Origin: Candidatus Epulonipiscium viviparus
GTDB lineage: Bacteria > Bacillota > Clostridia > Lachnospirales > Cellulosilyticaceae
Direction: 5' to 3'
NCBI RefSeq assembly: GCF_030708075.1
Contig: NZ_CP117982.1
Coordinates: 1,472,528 to 1,536,527 of the forward strand
Length of the DNA: 64,000 bases
Under the pieces are notes generated by a model that had not been told where the DNA came from, ran no database searches, and was given only the letters and a program-made list of their open reading frames with translations. Position numbers and translations under genes: made by a program. Shown here piece after piece: positions 47,059-56,786 of the stretch. Each line of letters opens with the position of its first letter. Position 1 is the first letter of the stretch.

Positions 47059-47682
47059 ATGCGTAGAAATAATTTTTTGTTGAGTGGATTTTTAATTATA
47101 TTGACATTGGCTTTTTTATACCGAGAAAGTATATTGGCGATAGTTAATATAAACGAACCTGTTCCAATAGTCTCAATTGTTTTTAATAATAATAAAGAGT
47201 TAAAAATAGAGTTATACCCACATTATGCCCCCAATACAGTTAATAATTTTTTGGACTTGGCAGAATCGGGATTTTATGAATATACATTTATAAGTCAAGT
47301 TGTGCCAGGATATTTTGTTAAGATGGGCGACCCCATAGGTAATGGATTTGGGTTTCCTGGTTATCATATAAAAAGTGAATGTAGTTTTAACAATTTTGAT
47401 AACGGTTTAAACTTGACTAGAGGAACAGTCGCAATGGCCAGAGGTAAGGAGTTTAATACCGAAGGTTCGCAATTTTTTATATTGACCGAAAATGCAAAAA
47501 ATCTAAATGGTCAGTATAGTGCATTTGGAAGAGTGGTAGACGGATTAGAACTACTAGATGAGTTTGGAACATTAGAATTAAACAGCAATTATCAACCTAA
47601 AAAACAAATTTTTATTAAGGAAATATCAATAGAATTAAATGGTTATGTCAAAACAGCACCAATAATTTATACTACAGACTAA
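47059..47682 (+). CDS. Membrane-anchored cyclophilin-type peptidyl-prolyl isomerase
   Basis: 207 residues. A single N-terminal hydrophobic anchor (FLLSGFLIILTLAFLY) is followed by the cyclophilin barrel: ELYPHYAPNTVNNFLDLAES, FISQVVPGYFVKMGDP, RGTVAMARGKEFNTEGSQFF, ILTENAKNLNGQYSAFGRV. The catalytic arginine (normally FHR) is replaced by S in FISQV, and the usual W of the cyclosporin site by L, so isomerase activity may be low. The ATG at 47059 follows AAGGGAAG; longer reading frames upstream have no ribosome binding site. It likely folds exported proteins outside the membrane, fitting the secreted protein families around it. Confidence 0.82.
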   Translation: MRRNNFLLSGFLIILTLAFLYRESILAIVNINEPVPIVSIVFNNNKELKIELYPHYAPNTVNNFLDLAESGFYEYTFISQVVPGYFVKMGDPIGNGFGFPGYHIKSECSFNNFDNGLNLTRGTVAMARGKEFNTEGSQFFILTENAKNLNGQYSAFGRVVDGLELLDEFGTLELNSNYQPKKQIFIKEISIELNGYVKTAPIIYTTD

Positions 47683-47767
47683 CATTTTTTTATATTTTTT
47701 GGGTACAACTAATAATATTCGAGGGTTATGACTGCAAAATAAAATAAAAAGAATGTGGGTGATTACA

Positions 47768-49735
47768 ATGGATAAAAATACCTACGGAAATCAAAGCATC
47801 TCTGCTCTAAAAGGAGCAGACAGAGTGAGGCTTCGTCCGGGTGTTATATTTGGATCGGACGGAATAGAGGGATGCCAACATTCCGTGTTTGAGATATTAT
47901 CTAACTCAATAGATGAGGCAAAGGAGGGGTACGGAAATCTTATTAAGGTCACGTTACATAAGGATCATTCTATTACTATAGAAGACTTTGGACGTGGCGT
48001 ACCTCTTGATTACAATGAAAAAGAAGGAAGATATAACTGGGATTTAATTTTTTGCGAGTTATATGCAGGTGGAAAATATAATAACAACGATGGGGCGCAC
48101 TATGAATTTAGCCTAGGACTAAACGGTCTTGGGGCTTGTGCGACTCAATATAGTTCAGAAGTTATGGATGTGGAAGTTTTTAAGGACGGCAATGTGTATA
48201 ATTTGCATTTCGAAAAAGGTAAGAATATTGGTGGATTATCGAAAAAAACTGCAAAATATAGAAATACAGGAACTAGAATTACTTGGAAACCAGACAAAAA
48301 AGTTTTTACAGATATAAATATAAAAAGTGAATATTTTCACAATATATTAAAACGACAAGCAGTTGTAAATGAAGGAATTGAATTTTTGTTTATAGACGAG
48401 ACCAACGATACGTTAACAACGTATTTGTATCCAAAAGGAATCGTTGGATATGTGGAAGAAGTAGCAGATGGCGAAAATTTTACCAATATAATATGCATGA
48501 ACAAAATAGCAAAAGGCCGAGACAGTGCAGATAGACCAGAATACAAGCTAAAGGTAAATATTGTCATGACATTTTGCAATCACATCAATTTGCTAGAGTA
48601 TTATCACAATTCGAGCTTTTTGGAACATGGCGGGTCTCCGGATAGAGCAGTTAGAAATGCACTGATATTTAGTATAGACCAATATATAAAAACAGAAAAT
48701 ATGTATACTAAGGATGAAAAGAAAATTACATTTGTGGACATTCAAGATAGCCTAATTTTGGTATCTAATTCTTTCTCTACAATTACTAGCTACGAAAACC
48801 AAACCAAAAAAGCAATTACAAATAAATTTATTCAAGAAACGATGCAAGAATTTATCAAAGAGTATTTGCATGTTTATTTTATTGAGAATAAAGAGGATGC
48901 GAACAAAATAGCAAAGCAGGTGCTGGTGAATAAACGTAGCCGTGAAAAAGCCGAGCGAACCAGAGTTAACGTCAAAAAGCAGTTGAGCGGAAGCATAGAT
49001 ATCGCTAATAGAATTAAGAAATTTGTGGATTGCAGAAGCAAGGACAAAACCAAGCGTGAGTTATATATAGTAGAAGGAGACTCTGCTTTGGGATCGTGTA
49101 AGTTGGGCAGAAATGCTGAGTTTCAGGGAATTATGCCTGTGAGAGGAAAGATTCTCAATTGCCTTAAGTCGGATTTTGACAAAATTTTTAAAAGCGATAT
49201 TATTGTTGATTTACTGAAGGTGTTAGGCTGCGGCATTGAGTTAGATTGCAAGCATCACAAGGATTTAAATACGTTTAATTTGGCCAATCTTAGGTGGAAC
49301 AAAGTGATTATTTGCACAGATGCGGATGTGGATGGGTTTCAGATTAGGACTCTAATTTTAACGATGCTATACACACTAACTCCGACGCTTATAGATGAGG
49401 GGAAAGTGTATATTGCAGAGACGCCGCTGTATGAGATTAAGACAAAAAGTAAAACGCATTTTGCGTATTCAGAAGCAGAAAAGGTTCGAATTACTGCAAA
49501 GATAAAATCAAAGTACACTTTGCAAAGGTCGAAGGGGCTGGGTGAGAATGATCCCGATATGATGTGGGAGACAACGATGAATCCAGAGACTAGGCGACTA
49601 ATTCAGGTGATGCCAGAAGAGAGCATTAAGACCAAGAAGAAATTTGATTTGCTATTGGGTGACGATTTACAGGGTAGAAAAGAATTTATTAAAAATTCGG
49701 GATATCAGTATCTTGAATTAGCAGATATGAGTTAG
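47768..49735 (+). CDS. Type II DNA topoisomerase subunit B (GyrB/ParE-like)
   Basis: ATPase subunit of a type II topoisomerase, 655 residues. GHKL ATPase motifs: EILSNSIDEAKEG, EDFGRGVPL, ELYAGGKYNNND, SLGLNGLGACA. The transducer and TOPRIM domains follow, with YIVEGDSALGS (about residue 433) and TDADVDGFQIRTL (about residue 517) carrying the catalytic acidic residues, and KGLGENDPDMMWETTMNPETR near the end. Length is typical of ParE or a short GyrB. The ATG at 47768 is chosen. It is followed by the A subunit after 10 nt. The pair is divergent from classical gyrA/gyrB and may be a topoisomerase IV or a second, Clostridia-specific enzyme. Confidence 0.88.
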   Translation: MDKNTYGNQSISALKGADRVRLRPGVIFGSDGIEGCQHSVFEILSNSIDEAKEGYGNLIKVTLHKDHSITIEDFGRGVPLDYNEKEGRYNWDLIFCELYAGGKYNNNDGAHYEFSLGLNGLGACATQYSSEVMDVEVFKDGNVYNLHFEKGKNIGGLSKKTAKYRNTGTRITWKPDKKVFTDINIKSEYFHNILKRQAVVNEGIEFLFIDETNDTLTTYLYPKGIVGYVEEVADGENFTNIICMNKIAKGRDSADRPEYKLKVNIVMTFCNHINLLEYYHNSSFLEHGGSPDRAVRNALIFSIDQYIKTENMYTKDEKKITFVDIQDSLILVSNSFSTITSYENQTKKAITNKFIQETMQEFIKEYLHVYFIENKEDANKIAKQVLVNKRSREKAERTRVNVKKQLSGSIDIANRIKKFVDCRSKDKTKRELYIVEGDSALGSCKLGRNAEFQGIMPVRGKILNCLKSDFDKIFKSDIIVDLLKVLGCGIELDCKHHKDLNTFNLANLRWNKVIICTDADVDGFQIRTLILTMLYTLTPTLIDEGKVYIAETPLYEIKTKSKTHFAYSEAEKVRITAKIKSKYTLQRSKGLGENDPDMMWETTMNPETRRLIQVMPEESIKTKKKFDLLLGDDLQGRKEFIKNSGYQYLELADMS

Positions 49736-49745
49736 GGGGATTGCT

Positions 49746-51824
49746 ATGAAAGTTATAAAACAAAATATATCGGAAACACTAGAGACAAATTATATGCCAT
49801 ACGCAATGAGCGTTATTGTGTCTAGAGCGCTACCAGAAATAGATGGATTTAAGCCGTCGCATCGAAAGTTACTATACACGATGTATAAGATGGGACTGCT
49901 AAAACAAACGCGAACAAAATCAGCCAATATAGTGGGGCAGACTATGAAGCTGAATCCCCATGGAGATGCGGCCATATATGAGACTATGGTAAGACTGACG
50001 CGTGGATATGATGCGCTAAATACTCCGTTAGTAGATTCAAAGGGAAATTTTGGAAAAGTGTATTCTCGAGATATGGCGTACGCTGCAGCGAGATATACAG
50101 AAGCACGACTGGCGACTATTTGCGAGACTTTGTTTTCGGACATAGAAGAAGATAGTGTAGATTTTGTAGATAACTATGACGGAAAGATGCGGGAGCCACT
50201 GTTGCTTCCGAGTCGGTTTCCAAACATATTGGTAAATGCCAACCAGGGAATTGCCGTAGGGATGGCAAGCAATATTTGTGGATTTAATTTAGGAGAGGTT
50301 TGCGATGGCGCTATTGGTTTTTTACGCGAGGGCGAAAGTTTTGATATACTAAAATATATTAAGGCTCCAGATTTTTCCACGGGCGGTGAATTACTTTATA
50401 ATCAGGCAGAGATGAAGCATATATTAAAAACCGGAAAAGGCTCTTTTAAAGTACGAGCAACATATAGAATTATGAAAGCAGAAAATTGTATAGAAATTGC
50501 AGAAATTCCGTACACAACTACTATCGAAGCTATTATAGATAAAATAGAAGATTTGGTTAAATCGGGTAAAATTCGAGAGATTAATGACGTTAGAGATGAG
50601 ACCGATTTGAACGGGCTAAAGCTTACTATAGATTTGAAACGAGGAGCAAGTGCCGAGGTACTGATAAATAAATTGTTTCATATGACGCCGCTTCAAGATA
50701 CTTTTAGTTGCAATTTTAATGTATTAATAGATGGGCATCCGGCCGTATTGGGAGTAGAAGATATCCTAAAAGAGTGGTGCAGGTTTCGAAAGAACTGCAT
50801 TATAAGAAAGTATAAGTTTAATATCAATAAGATGGAGGAAAGGTATCACTTACTGTTGGGGCTAGATGCTATTTTGGTAGATATAGACAAAGCAATAATG
50901 CTGATTAGAAACAGCGAAAAAGATGCGCTTGTGATTCCGGGGTTGATGGAAGCGTTTTCGATAACGCAGCTGCAAGCGGAGTTTATTGCTGAAATAAAGT
51001 TGAAGCATCTAAATAAGCAGCATATTCTGAAAATTGTTAATGAAATGAAAGATCTGGAAAAACAAATAAAGAAAATGACTGGAATCATCAATAGTGAACA
51101 AAAGCTAAAAAAGGTGATCATAGATGATCTTGTAGATATTAAGAAAAAGTATGATGTGCCTCGAAAAACGCAACTGATCGCGGCGTCAGAGGAAATCACT
51201 GTTCAATCGCATCATCTAAAGCCAGATTACAGAATTAAAATCTTTTTGACGAAGGATCAATACTTTAAAAAAATCTCGATAGCTTCTCTTAGAAGTTTTG
51301 GAGAGCACAAACTTAAGGAAAATGATGTAATAATTTTTAATGAAGAGACTAACAATAAGATAGAAGTCTTGATGTTTAGCAATAAGGCAAGGTTGTATAA
51401 AGTTAAGATGTATGATCTAGAAGATATGAAGGCAAGTCAGCTGGGCGTATATTTGCCAAATTTATTAGGACTAGGAGAGGATGAGAGGATTATATATGTT
51501 TATCCTAATGTGGATTATAACGCAATGGTTTTAGTTGGATTTCAGAATGGGCGCGTGGCAAAGTTACCGTTATCCTTGTATATTACTAAGGTTAATAGGA
51601 AAAAATTGGTAAACGCTTATTATACTAAATCGCCGTGTGTAGGAATAGTGATACTCAAAGAAACGGAAATCGCCTGCGCTATAAGAGACGATGGCAAAAA
51701 GGTGTTTTTTAAGCAAGACGACATAGAGGTTGTTCAAAAGCGAGACGCTCAGGGACAGAAAGTTATGACAGTAACCAAAAAGTATGGCATGAACAAGTTG
51801 ATTGCAGTAGAACAGAAGGGATGA
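49746..51824 (+). CDS. Type II DNA topoisomerase subunit A (GyrA/ParC-like)
   Basis: Breakage-reunion subunit, 692 residues, shorter than GyrA (about 800 or more). Winged helix with catalytic arginine-tyrosine at residues 116-117 (YAAARYTEARL), quinolone-pocket helix PHGDAAIYET at residues 71-80, and tower/coiled-coil (NKMEERYHLLLGLDAILVDI). The C-terminal pinwheel is reduced and lacks the GyrA-box QRRGGKG, as expected for a ParC-type enzyme. It overlaps no neighbour, with AGGGGGATTGCT before the ATG. It forms the A2B2 enzyme with the preceding gene. Unlinking of chromosomes is the likely task. Confidence 0.88.
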   Translation: MKVIKQNISETLETNYMPYAMSVIVSRALPEIDGFKPSHRKLLYTMYKMGLLKQTRTKSANIVGQTMKLNPHGDAAIYETMVRLTRGYDALNTPLVDSKGNFGKVYSRDMAYAAARYTEARLATICETLFSDIEEDSVDFVDNYDGKMREPLLLPSRFPNILVNANQGIAVGMASNICGFNLGEVCDGAIGFLREGESFDILKYIKAPDFSTGGELLYNQAEMKHILKTGKGSFKVRATYRIMKAENCIEIAEIPYTTTIEAIIDKIEDLVKSGKIREINDVRDETDLNGLKLTIDLKRGASAEVLINKLFHMTPLQDTFSCNFNVLIDGHPAVLGVEDILKEWCRFRKNCIIRKYKFNINKMEERYHLLLGLDAILVDIDKAIMLIRNSEKDALVIPGLMEAFSITQLQAEFIAEIKLKHLNKQHILKIVNEMKDLEKQIKKMTGIINSEQKLKKVIIDDLVDIKKKYDVPRKTQLIAASEEITVQSHHLKPDYRIKIFLTKDQYFKKISIASLRSFGEHKLKENDVIIFNEETNNKIEVLMFSNKARLYKVKMYDLEDMKASQLGVYLPNLLGLGEDERIIYVYPNVDYNAMVLVGFQNGRVAKLPLSLYITKVNRKKLVNAYYTKSPCVGIVILKETEIACAIRDDGKKVFFKQDDIEVVQKRDAQGQKVMTVTKKYGMNKLIAVEQKG

Positions 51825-51828
51825 GAAT

Positions 51829-52053
51829 ATGGAACTAGATTTTGATATGGAAAAACTGATTTCTAGAATTAATGAACTCGCAAACAAAAAGAAGCGTGAA
51901 GGGTTAAGACCAGAGGAGCTAGAAGAGCAACAGATGCTAAGGCAAGAGTATCTCGAAATATTTAGAGGCAATTTCAAAAATCAGCTGGCGCACACAAAAA
52001 TACAAACGCCAGACGGAAAGTTGCATCCGCTGAAATATATGCCGATGCAATAA
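51829..52053 (+). CDS. DUF896 / UPF0291 (YnzC-like) protein
   Basis: 74-residue helical protein: LISRINELANKKKREGLRPE then EEQQMLRQEYLEIFRGNFK and the conserved basic end. B. subtilis YnzC is the characterised-structure homolog; function unclear. It starts 4 nt after the topoisomerase A subunit stop with GGGATGAG, so it is translationally coupled to it. Confidence 0.88.
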   Translation: MELDFDMEKLISRINELANKKKREGLRPEELEEQQMLRQEYLEIFRGNFKNQLAHTKIQTPDGKLHPLKYMPMQ

Positions 52054-52067
52054 TATAAAACATGATT

Positions 52068-52105
52068 AAATCTTGTGAAGATGATAAAAAGTTTTTGCAA
52101 GATTT
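52068..52105 (+). terminator. Possible stem-loop after the topoisomerase operon
   Basis: AAATCTTG (52068-52075) and CAAGATTT (52098-52105), a perfect 8-bp inverted repeat with a 22-nt loop, but no T run. It may end the topoisomerase mRNA or stabilise it. Confidence 0.35.
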
Positions 52106-52190
52106 TATCTATACCAACTGGACTTTTTAGGCAGATTATGTTAAAGTTAACGAGTAATTAGTAGCAACAACATTACATAAGGGGGAAGTT

Positions 52191-54449
52191 ATGAAAAGAT
52201 CAACTTTTGCATTTGCAATATTATTATTGATAACGGGATGCGCAGTAAAAACAGAAACCGAGACATCAGAAACTGCGGCATCGGCAAATGCGACATCAGA
52301 AACCGCGACATCAGAAACTGCGGCATCAGAAACTGCGGCAAAAGTAATAGAAGTTGAAGAGGAGAGGACTATTCCAATGGAAATACATGTATATTCAGCA
52401 GAGGTGCCATGGAACACAGCAGCTATAGTTCCAGTAGATGCGATGATAAGTATCAACGAAGCGATGAAAACCGCAATTGAGGGCGATACGATAGTGGTTC
52501 ATGAGGGAATTTATCGAGAAACCTTAAATGTATCGAAGAGCAATATAACTATAACTGCCAATGGAGATGACTACGTATTGATTTCAGGCAACTCGGTGGT
52601 AACAGGGTTTGTTCCATATGATGAGATGCCAGGCGTGTATGTTGCCGATGTGCCAGATAACTACAAGCTAGATTTTACGCAAGTCTTTGCAAATGGTTCG
52701 CAACAAAACATAGCTCGCTATCCCAATTTAGAAATCGCAGATCCGATGCAACCGTTAACAGAAGGCGGGGGGTATGAGCAGTTAGCGAGCATTTCAAAGC
52801 CAGCAGACAGCTTAGCGGCAACGGTGAAGTTTGCTAATGCAGATTTTGAAGGACTGGATCTGGCAGGTGGAATTTTTAGAGGATTGGTTGGCAAAAATAG
52901 AGAGTATGTTATTGGAGAAATTGTGGATACCGCAAATAACAGCGTAGACTTTAAGAGCATCTCGACAAACGACTGGAGCAAGACGAATGAAGTGCCAGCG
53001 TCCAAGCATAAAGTTGCTTTTGGATATGTAATGCATAAGGATTTGATAGATTCGCCAGGTGAGTGGTTTGTGGAAGCCGGAAAATTGTACTATATGCCAG
53101 AGGGCGATATAGCAGATGCGCAAGTAGAAATGCAGGTGCGGCCTAAAATATTGCTTCTGAATAACAAGGATAATGTGACGCTAAGCAACCTAAATTTTAC
53201 TGCAGGAAATGCGCAAATGAAAAATTCGGATAACGTAATAATTGAGAATTGCACAATGAGATACTTGCAGCCATTCTACACGCTTAAGGGATATGGAATG
53301 GGCGAAAGCAAGGAGACTGGGTTTTATATCGAAAATTCGAACAATGTTACGATCAACAATTTTTATTTGGGGCATACTTGGGGCACCGGATTTTATATTA
53401 ATGGAGGAGATTCGATAACATTTAAAAATAGCATCTTTGAGGATATAGGCTGGATCGGAACTTTTACTGCGGGGATATATACAACGGCTGATAACACACG
53501 CATTGAGGATTGCACATTTAACCACAACGGTCGCTACCAAGTGCGAGTAGACAAGGATGTAAAGATAGATATAATTCATTCAAAATTTCAGAATGCAATG
53601 AAGCTGGGTGAAGATGCAGGAGCACTACAATTTACGAGTACGGGAAAAATCGGGCCGCTAGATCTTAAGGGCAGCGAGCTGGCGTATAATATTGTATCGG
53701 ATCTAAACGGCATTCCAGTATTTTCTGGAAATTACAAGAAGCAATATGTTTGTGCGTTTTATATGGAGGATGTAAATAATTATACAGCGCATCACAATTT
53801 GATTTACAATCTAAATCCAGATACATACAAAGGCGAAGAAAAGTTTGAACGAATTGGTGGCGTATTATATATAGGCCCTAGGTATAATGCTATGGATGAG
53901 CCAGTAAATTTTTACAACAACACGAGCTGGAATTATACGCGAAGCTTGAATGCGTGGGGCATAGAAATTGCCAACATAGAAGAGCTTAATAAGCAAGGGG
54001 TAACCCAGACGGAGAATGCGGGGACCATGACAAACGGGCATTTTGCTAACAATCTATTTTCGGAGAGTCTATTTAGACTGATATATTCAACGCAAAATCT
54101 GACCAAAACTGGGGCTAGTACTGGGTGGGCAGACAACTCCCATAACGCCTGGAAACCATTGGAAATTCCAAGTATGGAAGAGTACTTTGCACACATGGAG
54201 AAGGTGGGCTATGTATATAACCCGCAAACTAACATGCTATTTGACAATGAAACTGGAGCAGAAAACTATGTCGATGCCGCAAATGGCGACTTTAGGCTAA
54301 CCGAAAATTCACCAGCCAAAGGTGCGGGAACGCCAATTCCAGGAATAACGTCGTCTGACAATCCAGATTTGGGTGCGCTAGAAGGTAGCGATTACGTGTT
54401 ATCTGCTGGTGCAAAGTTAAAAGTTCGTGAGTTTAAAGAAATACGATAA
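52191..54449 (+). CDS. Beta-helix lipoprotein 1 of the four-gene operon
   Basis: 752 residues. Lipoprotein signal with lipobox LITGC (cysteine 17), then a threonine/alanine-rich linker with repeated TSETAA, the conserved MEIHVYSAEVPW, and the beta-helix entry GDTIVVHEGIYRETLN. Other shared landmarks are TQVFANGSQQNIARYPN, SPGEWFVEAGKLYYMPEG, HTWGTGFYINGGDS and GWIGTFTAGIYTT, with the common end ALEGSDYVLSAGAKLKVREF. It should stand on the outer face of the membrane and bind or cut polysaccharide, by analogy with GH120/GH141-type beta-helix proteins; the catalytic residues are not identified. GGGGGAAG precedes the ATG. First of a tight run with gaps of 15-27 nt. Confidence 0.78.
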   Translation: MKRSTFAFAILLLITGCAVKTETETSETAASANATSETATSETAASETAAKVIEVEEERTIPMEIHVYSAEVPWNTAAIVPVDAMISINEAMKTAIEGDTIVVHEGIYRETLNVSKSNITITANGDDYVLISGNSVVTGFVPYDEMPGVYVADVPDNYKLDFTQVFANGSQQNIARYPNLEIADPMQPLTEGGGYEQLASISKPADSLAATVKFANADFEGLDLAGGIFRGLVGKNREYVIGEIVDTANNSVDFKSISTNDWSKTNEVPASKHKVAFGYVMHKDLIDSPGEWFVEAGKLYYMPEGDIADAQVEMQVRPKILLLNNKDNVTLSNLNFTAGNAQMKNSDNVIIENCTMRYLQPFYTLKGYGMGESKETGFYIENSNNVTINNFYLGHTWGTGFYINGGDSITFKNSIFEDIGWIGTFTAGIYTTADNTRIEDCTFNHNGRYQVRVDKDVKIDIIHSKFQNAMKLGEDAGALQFTSTGKIGPLDLKGSELAYNIVSDLNGIPVFSGNYKKQYVCAFYMEDVNNYTAHHNLIYNLNPDTYKGEEKFERIGGVLYIGPRYNAMDEPVNFYNNTSWNYTRSLNAWGIEIANIEELNKQGVTQTENAGTMTNGHFANNLFSESLFRLIYSTQNLTKTGASTGWADNSHNAWKPLEIPSMEEYFAHMEKVGYVYNPQTNMLFDNETGAENYVDAANGDFRLTENSPAKGAGTPIPGITSSDNPDLGALEGSDYVLSAGAKLKVREFKEIR

Positions 54450-54464
54450 GTAGAGGAGGATAAT

Positions 54465-56759
54465 ATGAGAAAATCCTGGATTATATTTGCAACAATGTTA
54501 TTTCTAGCAGGATGCGGTGCAACAGAAGAAGCGGAGGTGATGACGGTGGTTTTAGAAAACGAGACCACGACAGCGGCTGAATCGGAGGATTCAAAGATCG
54601 CATCTAGCGCCAAAATAGAGACTGCCACACCAGAGAAAGTCGCTATAATTATTGAGGAAGAGAGGACTCAAGCTATGGAAATTCATGTTTATTCGGACGA
54701 AATACCTTGGAATAGAACTGCACAGCCGCAGACTTTGGAATTTGCTAGCATCAACGAGGCATTGAGCAATGCTATAGAAGGCGACGTGATCATAGTTCAT
54801 GAAGGTGTATATCGCGAGATGCTTAACATTAAGAAAGACAACATTACGATAAAAGCGGCGGAAGGAGAGTATGTTTTGATTACTGGCAATGAGTTGGTGA
54901 CAGGGTTTGTGCCATACGAAGAAATGCCAGGAGTTTACGTTGCCGATGCGCCAGCAAATTACAAGACTACAACGTTGCCATATAGCCAGGTTTTTGTGAA
55001 CGGGCATGCTAAGGATATGGCGAGATTTCCGAATCTGACAATCGACGATATGATGATGCCTATAGAAGAAGGTGGTGGATACGGCGAAATTACCAAAATT
55101 TACAAAGACGCTGGAACTACAGAAGCAAATGTAGTGTTTTCGCAAGACACGCTTCCTGATGTGGATCTAACAGGCGGAATCTTTAGAGGTATCATAGGTA
55201 AAAATCGCGAATATGCTATCGGAAAAGTTGTAGCGACTGACGGAAACACCGTTACATTTGAGGGAACTAATAATGCCTGGCGACACACAAAAGCGGTGGG
55301 AACAAAGGCATATGGATTTGGCTATGGATTTGTATCTCACAAAAATTTGCTAGACATACCGGGTGAATGGTTTGTAGAAGACGGAAAAGTTTACTATATG
55401 CCAGATAGTGAAATTAGGGACGCAGAAGTGGAAATGCAAGTTAGAGAAAAAGTATTGCAGATGAATAATGTATCGAATGTGGTGTTGGAGAACCTGAATT
55501 TTGTTGCAGGTAGCGCCGAGATCAAGTCGACGGACAATCTTATGGTCGAGGGATGTACATTCAGATATCTAAAACCGTTCTACACATTGAATGGCTACGG
55601 AATGGGCGATTCTGCGAGGACTGGCGTTTATATCGAAAATAGCACCAATAACACATTTAAAGATACATACTTGGGGCATACTTGGGGCACTGGATTTTAT
55701 GTTGCAGGAGGTGATGGCAACTCATTTATTAACTGCGTTATGGAAGATATTGGATGGATAGGCACGTTCACTGCTGGAGTCTATTCGTCTGGCGATAACA
55801 CTCTAATCGAGGATTGCTCGTTTCGCGACAACGGGCGTTTTCAAATTAGGGTAGATAAGGATATCAAAATTGACGTACTACACTCAACGTTTGAGCGCGC
55901 TATGAAAATGGGCGAAGATGCAGGGCCGTTGGAGTTTACTAGTACCGGAAAGATTGCGCCGCTGGATTTGAAGGGGTCGGAGATTGCGTATAATCAGGTG
56001 TTTGATTTAAGAGGAATTCCGGTAAGCTCTGGAGGCAAGCCGCGTCAATTTGTTGTGGCGTTCTATATGGAGGACGTAAACAATTATACTGCGCACCACA
56101 ATTTAGTCTACGATATGGAAGCGCCAGTTTATACCGAAGGCTTCTTGGAGGGCTTTGAGGGAGACAACATTTTCTTATATTTAGGACCGAGATACAACGA
56201 AATGACCAAGCCGGTAAATTATTATAACAACACGGTTTGGGACTATGTGCGAAACGTTAATGTGTGGAACATCGAGATAGCAAATTATGACGAGCTCGCA
56301 GCAAAGGGCTTGAAGCAAGAAGGAAGAAGCGGCAGTTTGGATGATGGGCACTTCGTCAACAATTTATTTAATGATGGACCGTTTAGCCTAAGCTGGTATA
56401 CACAAAATCTTACAGCAACAGGGGGCAAAATCGATAACGTACCAAATCCTGATGCAAACTGGAAAAATATTACAACCGATAGCATGGATGAGTTCTTTGC
56501 GCATGGTGAAAAAATCGGATATTTCTTTAATCCTGAAACTAATATGATATTGGACAAAGAAACAGGAGCTCAAAATTATGTAGATGCCGACAATGGTAAT
56601 TTTAGATTAGCAGAGGACTCGCCGGCAAAAGGTGCGGGGACGCCGATTCCAGGAATAACGTCATCTGAAACTCCAGATTTGGGAGCACTAGAAGGTAGCG
56701 ATTATGTGTTATCTGCAGGTGCGACGCTAGAAATTCCAATATTTAAAGAGCAAAGATAG
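54465..56759 (+). CDS. Beta-helix lipoprotein 2
   Basis: 764 residues. Lipobox LAGC (cysteine 17) and a glutamate/threonine-rich linker without clear repeats. Domain order as in its neighbours: MEIHVYSDEIPW, HEGVYREMLNIKKDNITI, YSQVFVNGHAKDMARFPN, IPGEWFVEDGKVYYMPD, HTWGTGFYVAGGDG, GWIGTFTAGVYSSGD. The last 115 residues or so (from about KIDNVPNPDANWKN) are nearly identical in lipoprotein 3, although the earlier parts of the two differ clearly. GGAGG lies 7 nt before the ATG. It begins 15 nt after lipoprotein 1. Confidence 0.78.
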   Translation: MRKSWIIFATMLFLAGCGATEEAEVMTVVLENETTTAAESEDSKIASSAKIETATPEKVAIIIEEERTQAMEIHVYSDEIPWNRTAQPQTLEFASINEALSNAIEGDVIIVHEGVYREMLNIKKDNITIKAAEGEYVLITGNELVTGFVPYEEMPGVYVADAPANYKTTTLPYSQVFVNGHAKDMARFPNLTIDDMMMPIEEGGGYGEITKIYKDAGTTEANVVFSQDTLPDVDLTGGIFRGIIGKNREYAIGKVVATDGNTVTFEGTNNAWRHTKAVGTKAYGFGYGFVSHKNLLDIPGEWFVEDGKVYYMPDSEIRDAEVEMQVREKVLQMNNVSNVVLENLNFVAGSAEIKSTDNLMVEGCTFRYLKPFYTLNGYGMGDSARTGVYIENSTNNTFKDTYLGHTWGTGFYVAGGDGNSFINCVMEDIGWIGTFTAGVYSSGDNTLIEDCSFRDNGRFQIRVDKDIKIDVLHSTFERAMKMGEDAGPLEFTSTGKIAPLDLKGSEIAYNQVFDLRGIPVSSGGKPRQFVVAFYMEDVNNYTAHHNLVYDMEAPVYTEGFLEGFEGDNIFLYLGPRYNEMTKPVNYYNNTVWDYVRNVNVWNIEIANYDELAAKGLKQEGRSGSLDDGHFVNNLFNDGPFSLSWYTQNLTATGGKIDNVPNPDANWKNITTDSMDEFFAHGEKIGYFFNPETNMILDKETGAQNYVDADNGNFRLAEDSPAKGAGTPIPGITSSETPDLGALEGSDYVLSAGATLEIPIFKEQR

Positions 56760-56786
56760 ATCAAGAGTCCTGAGAAAGGAGAATCT

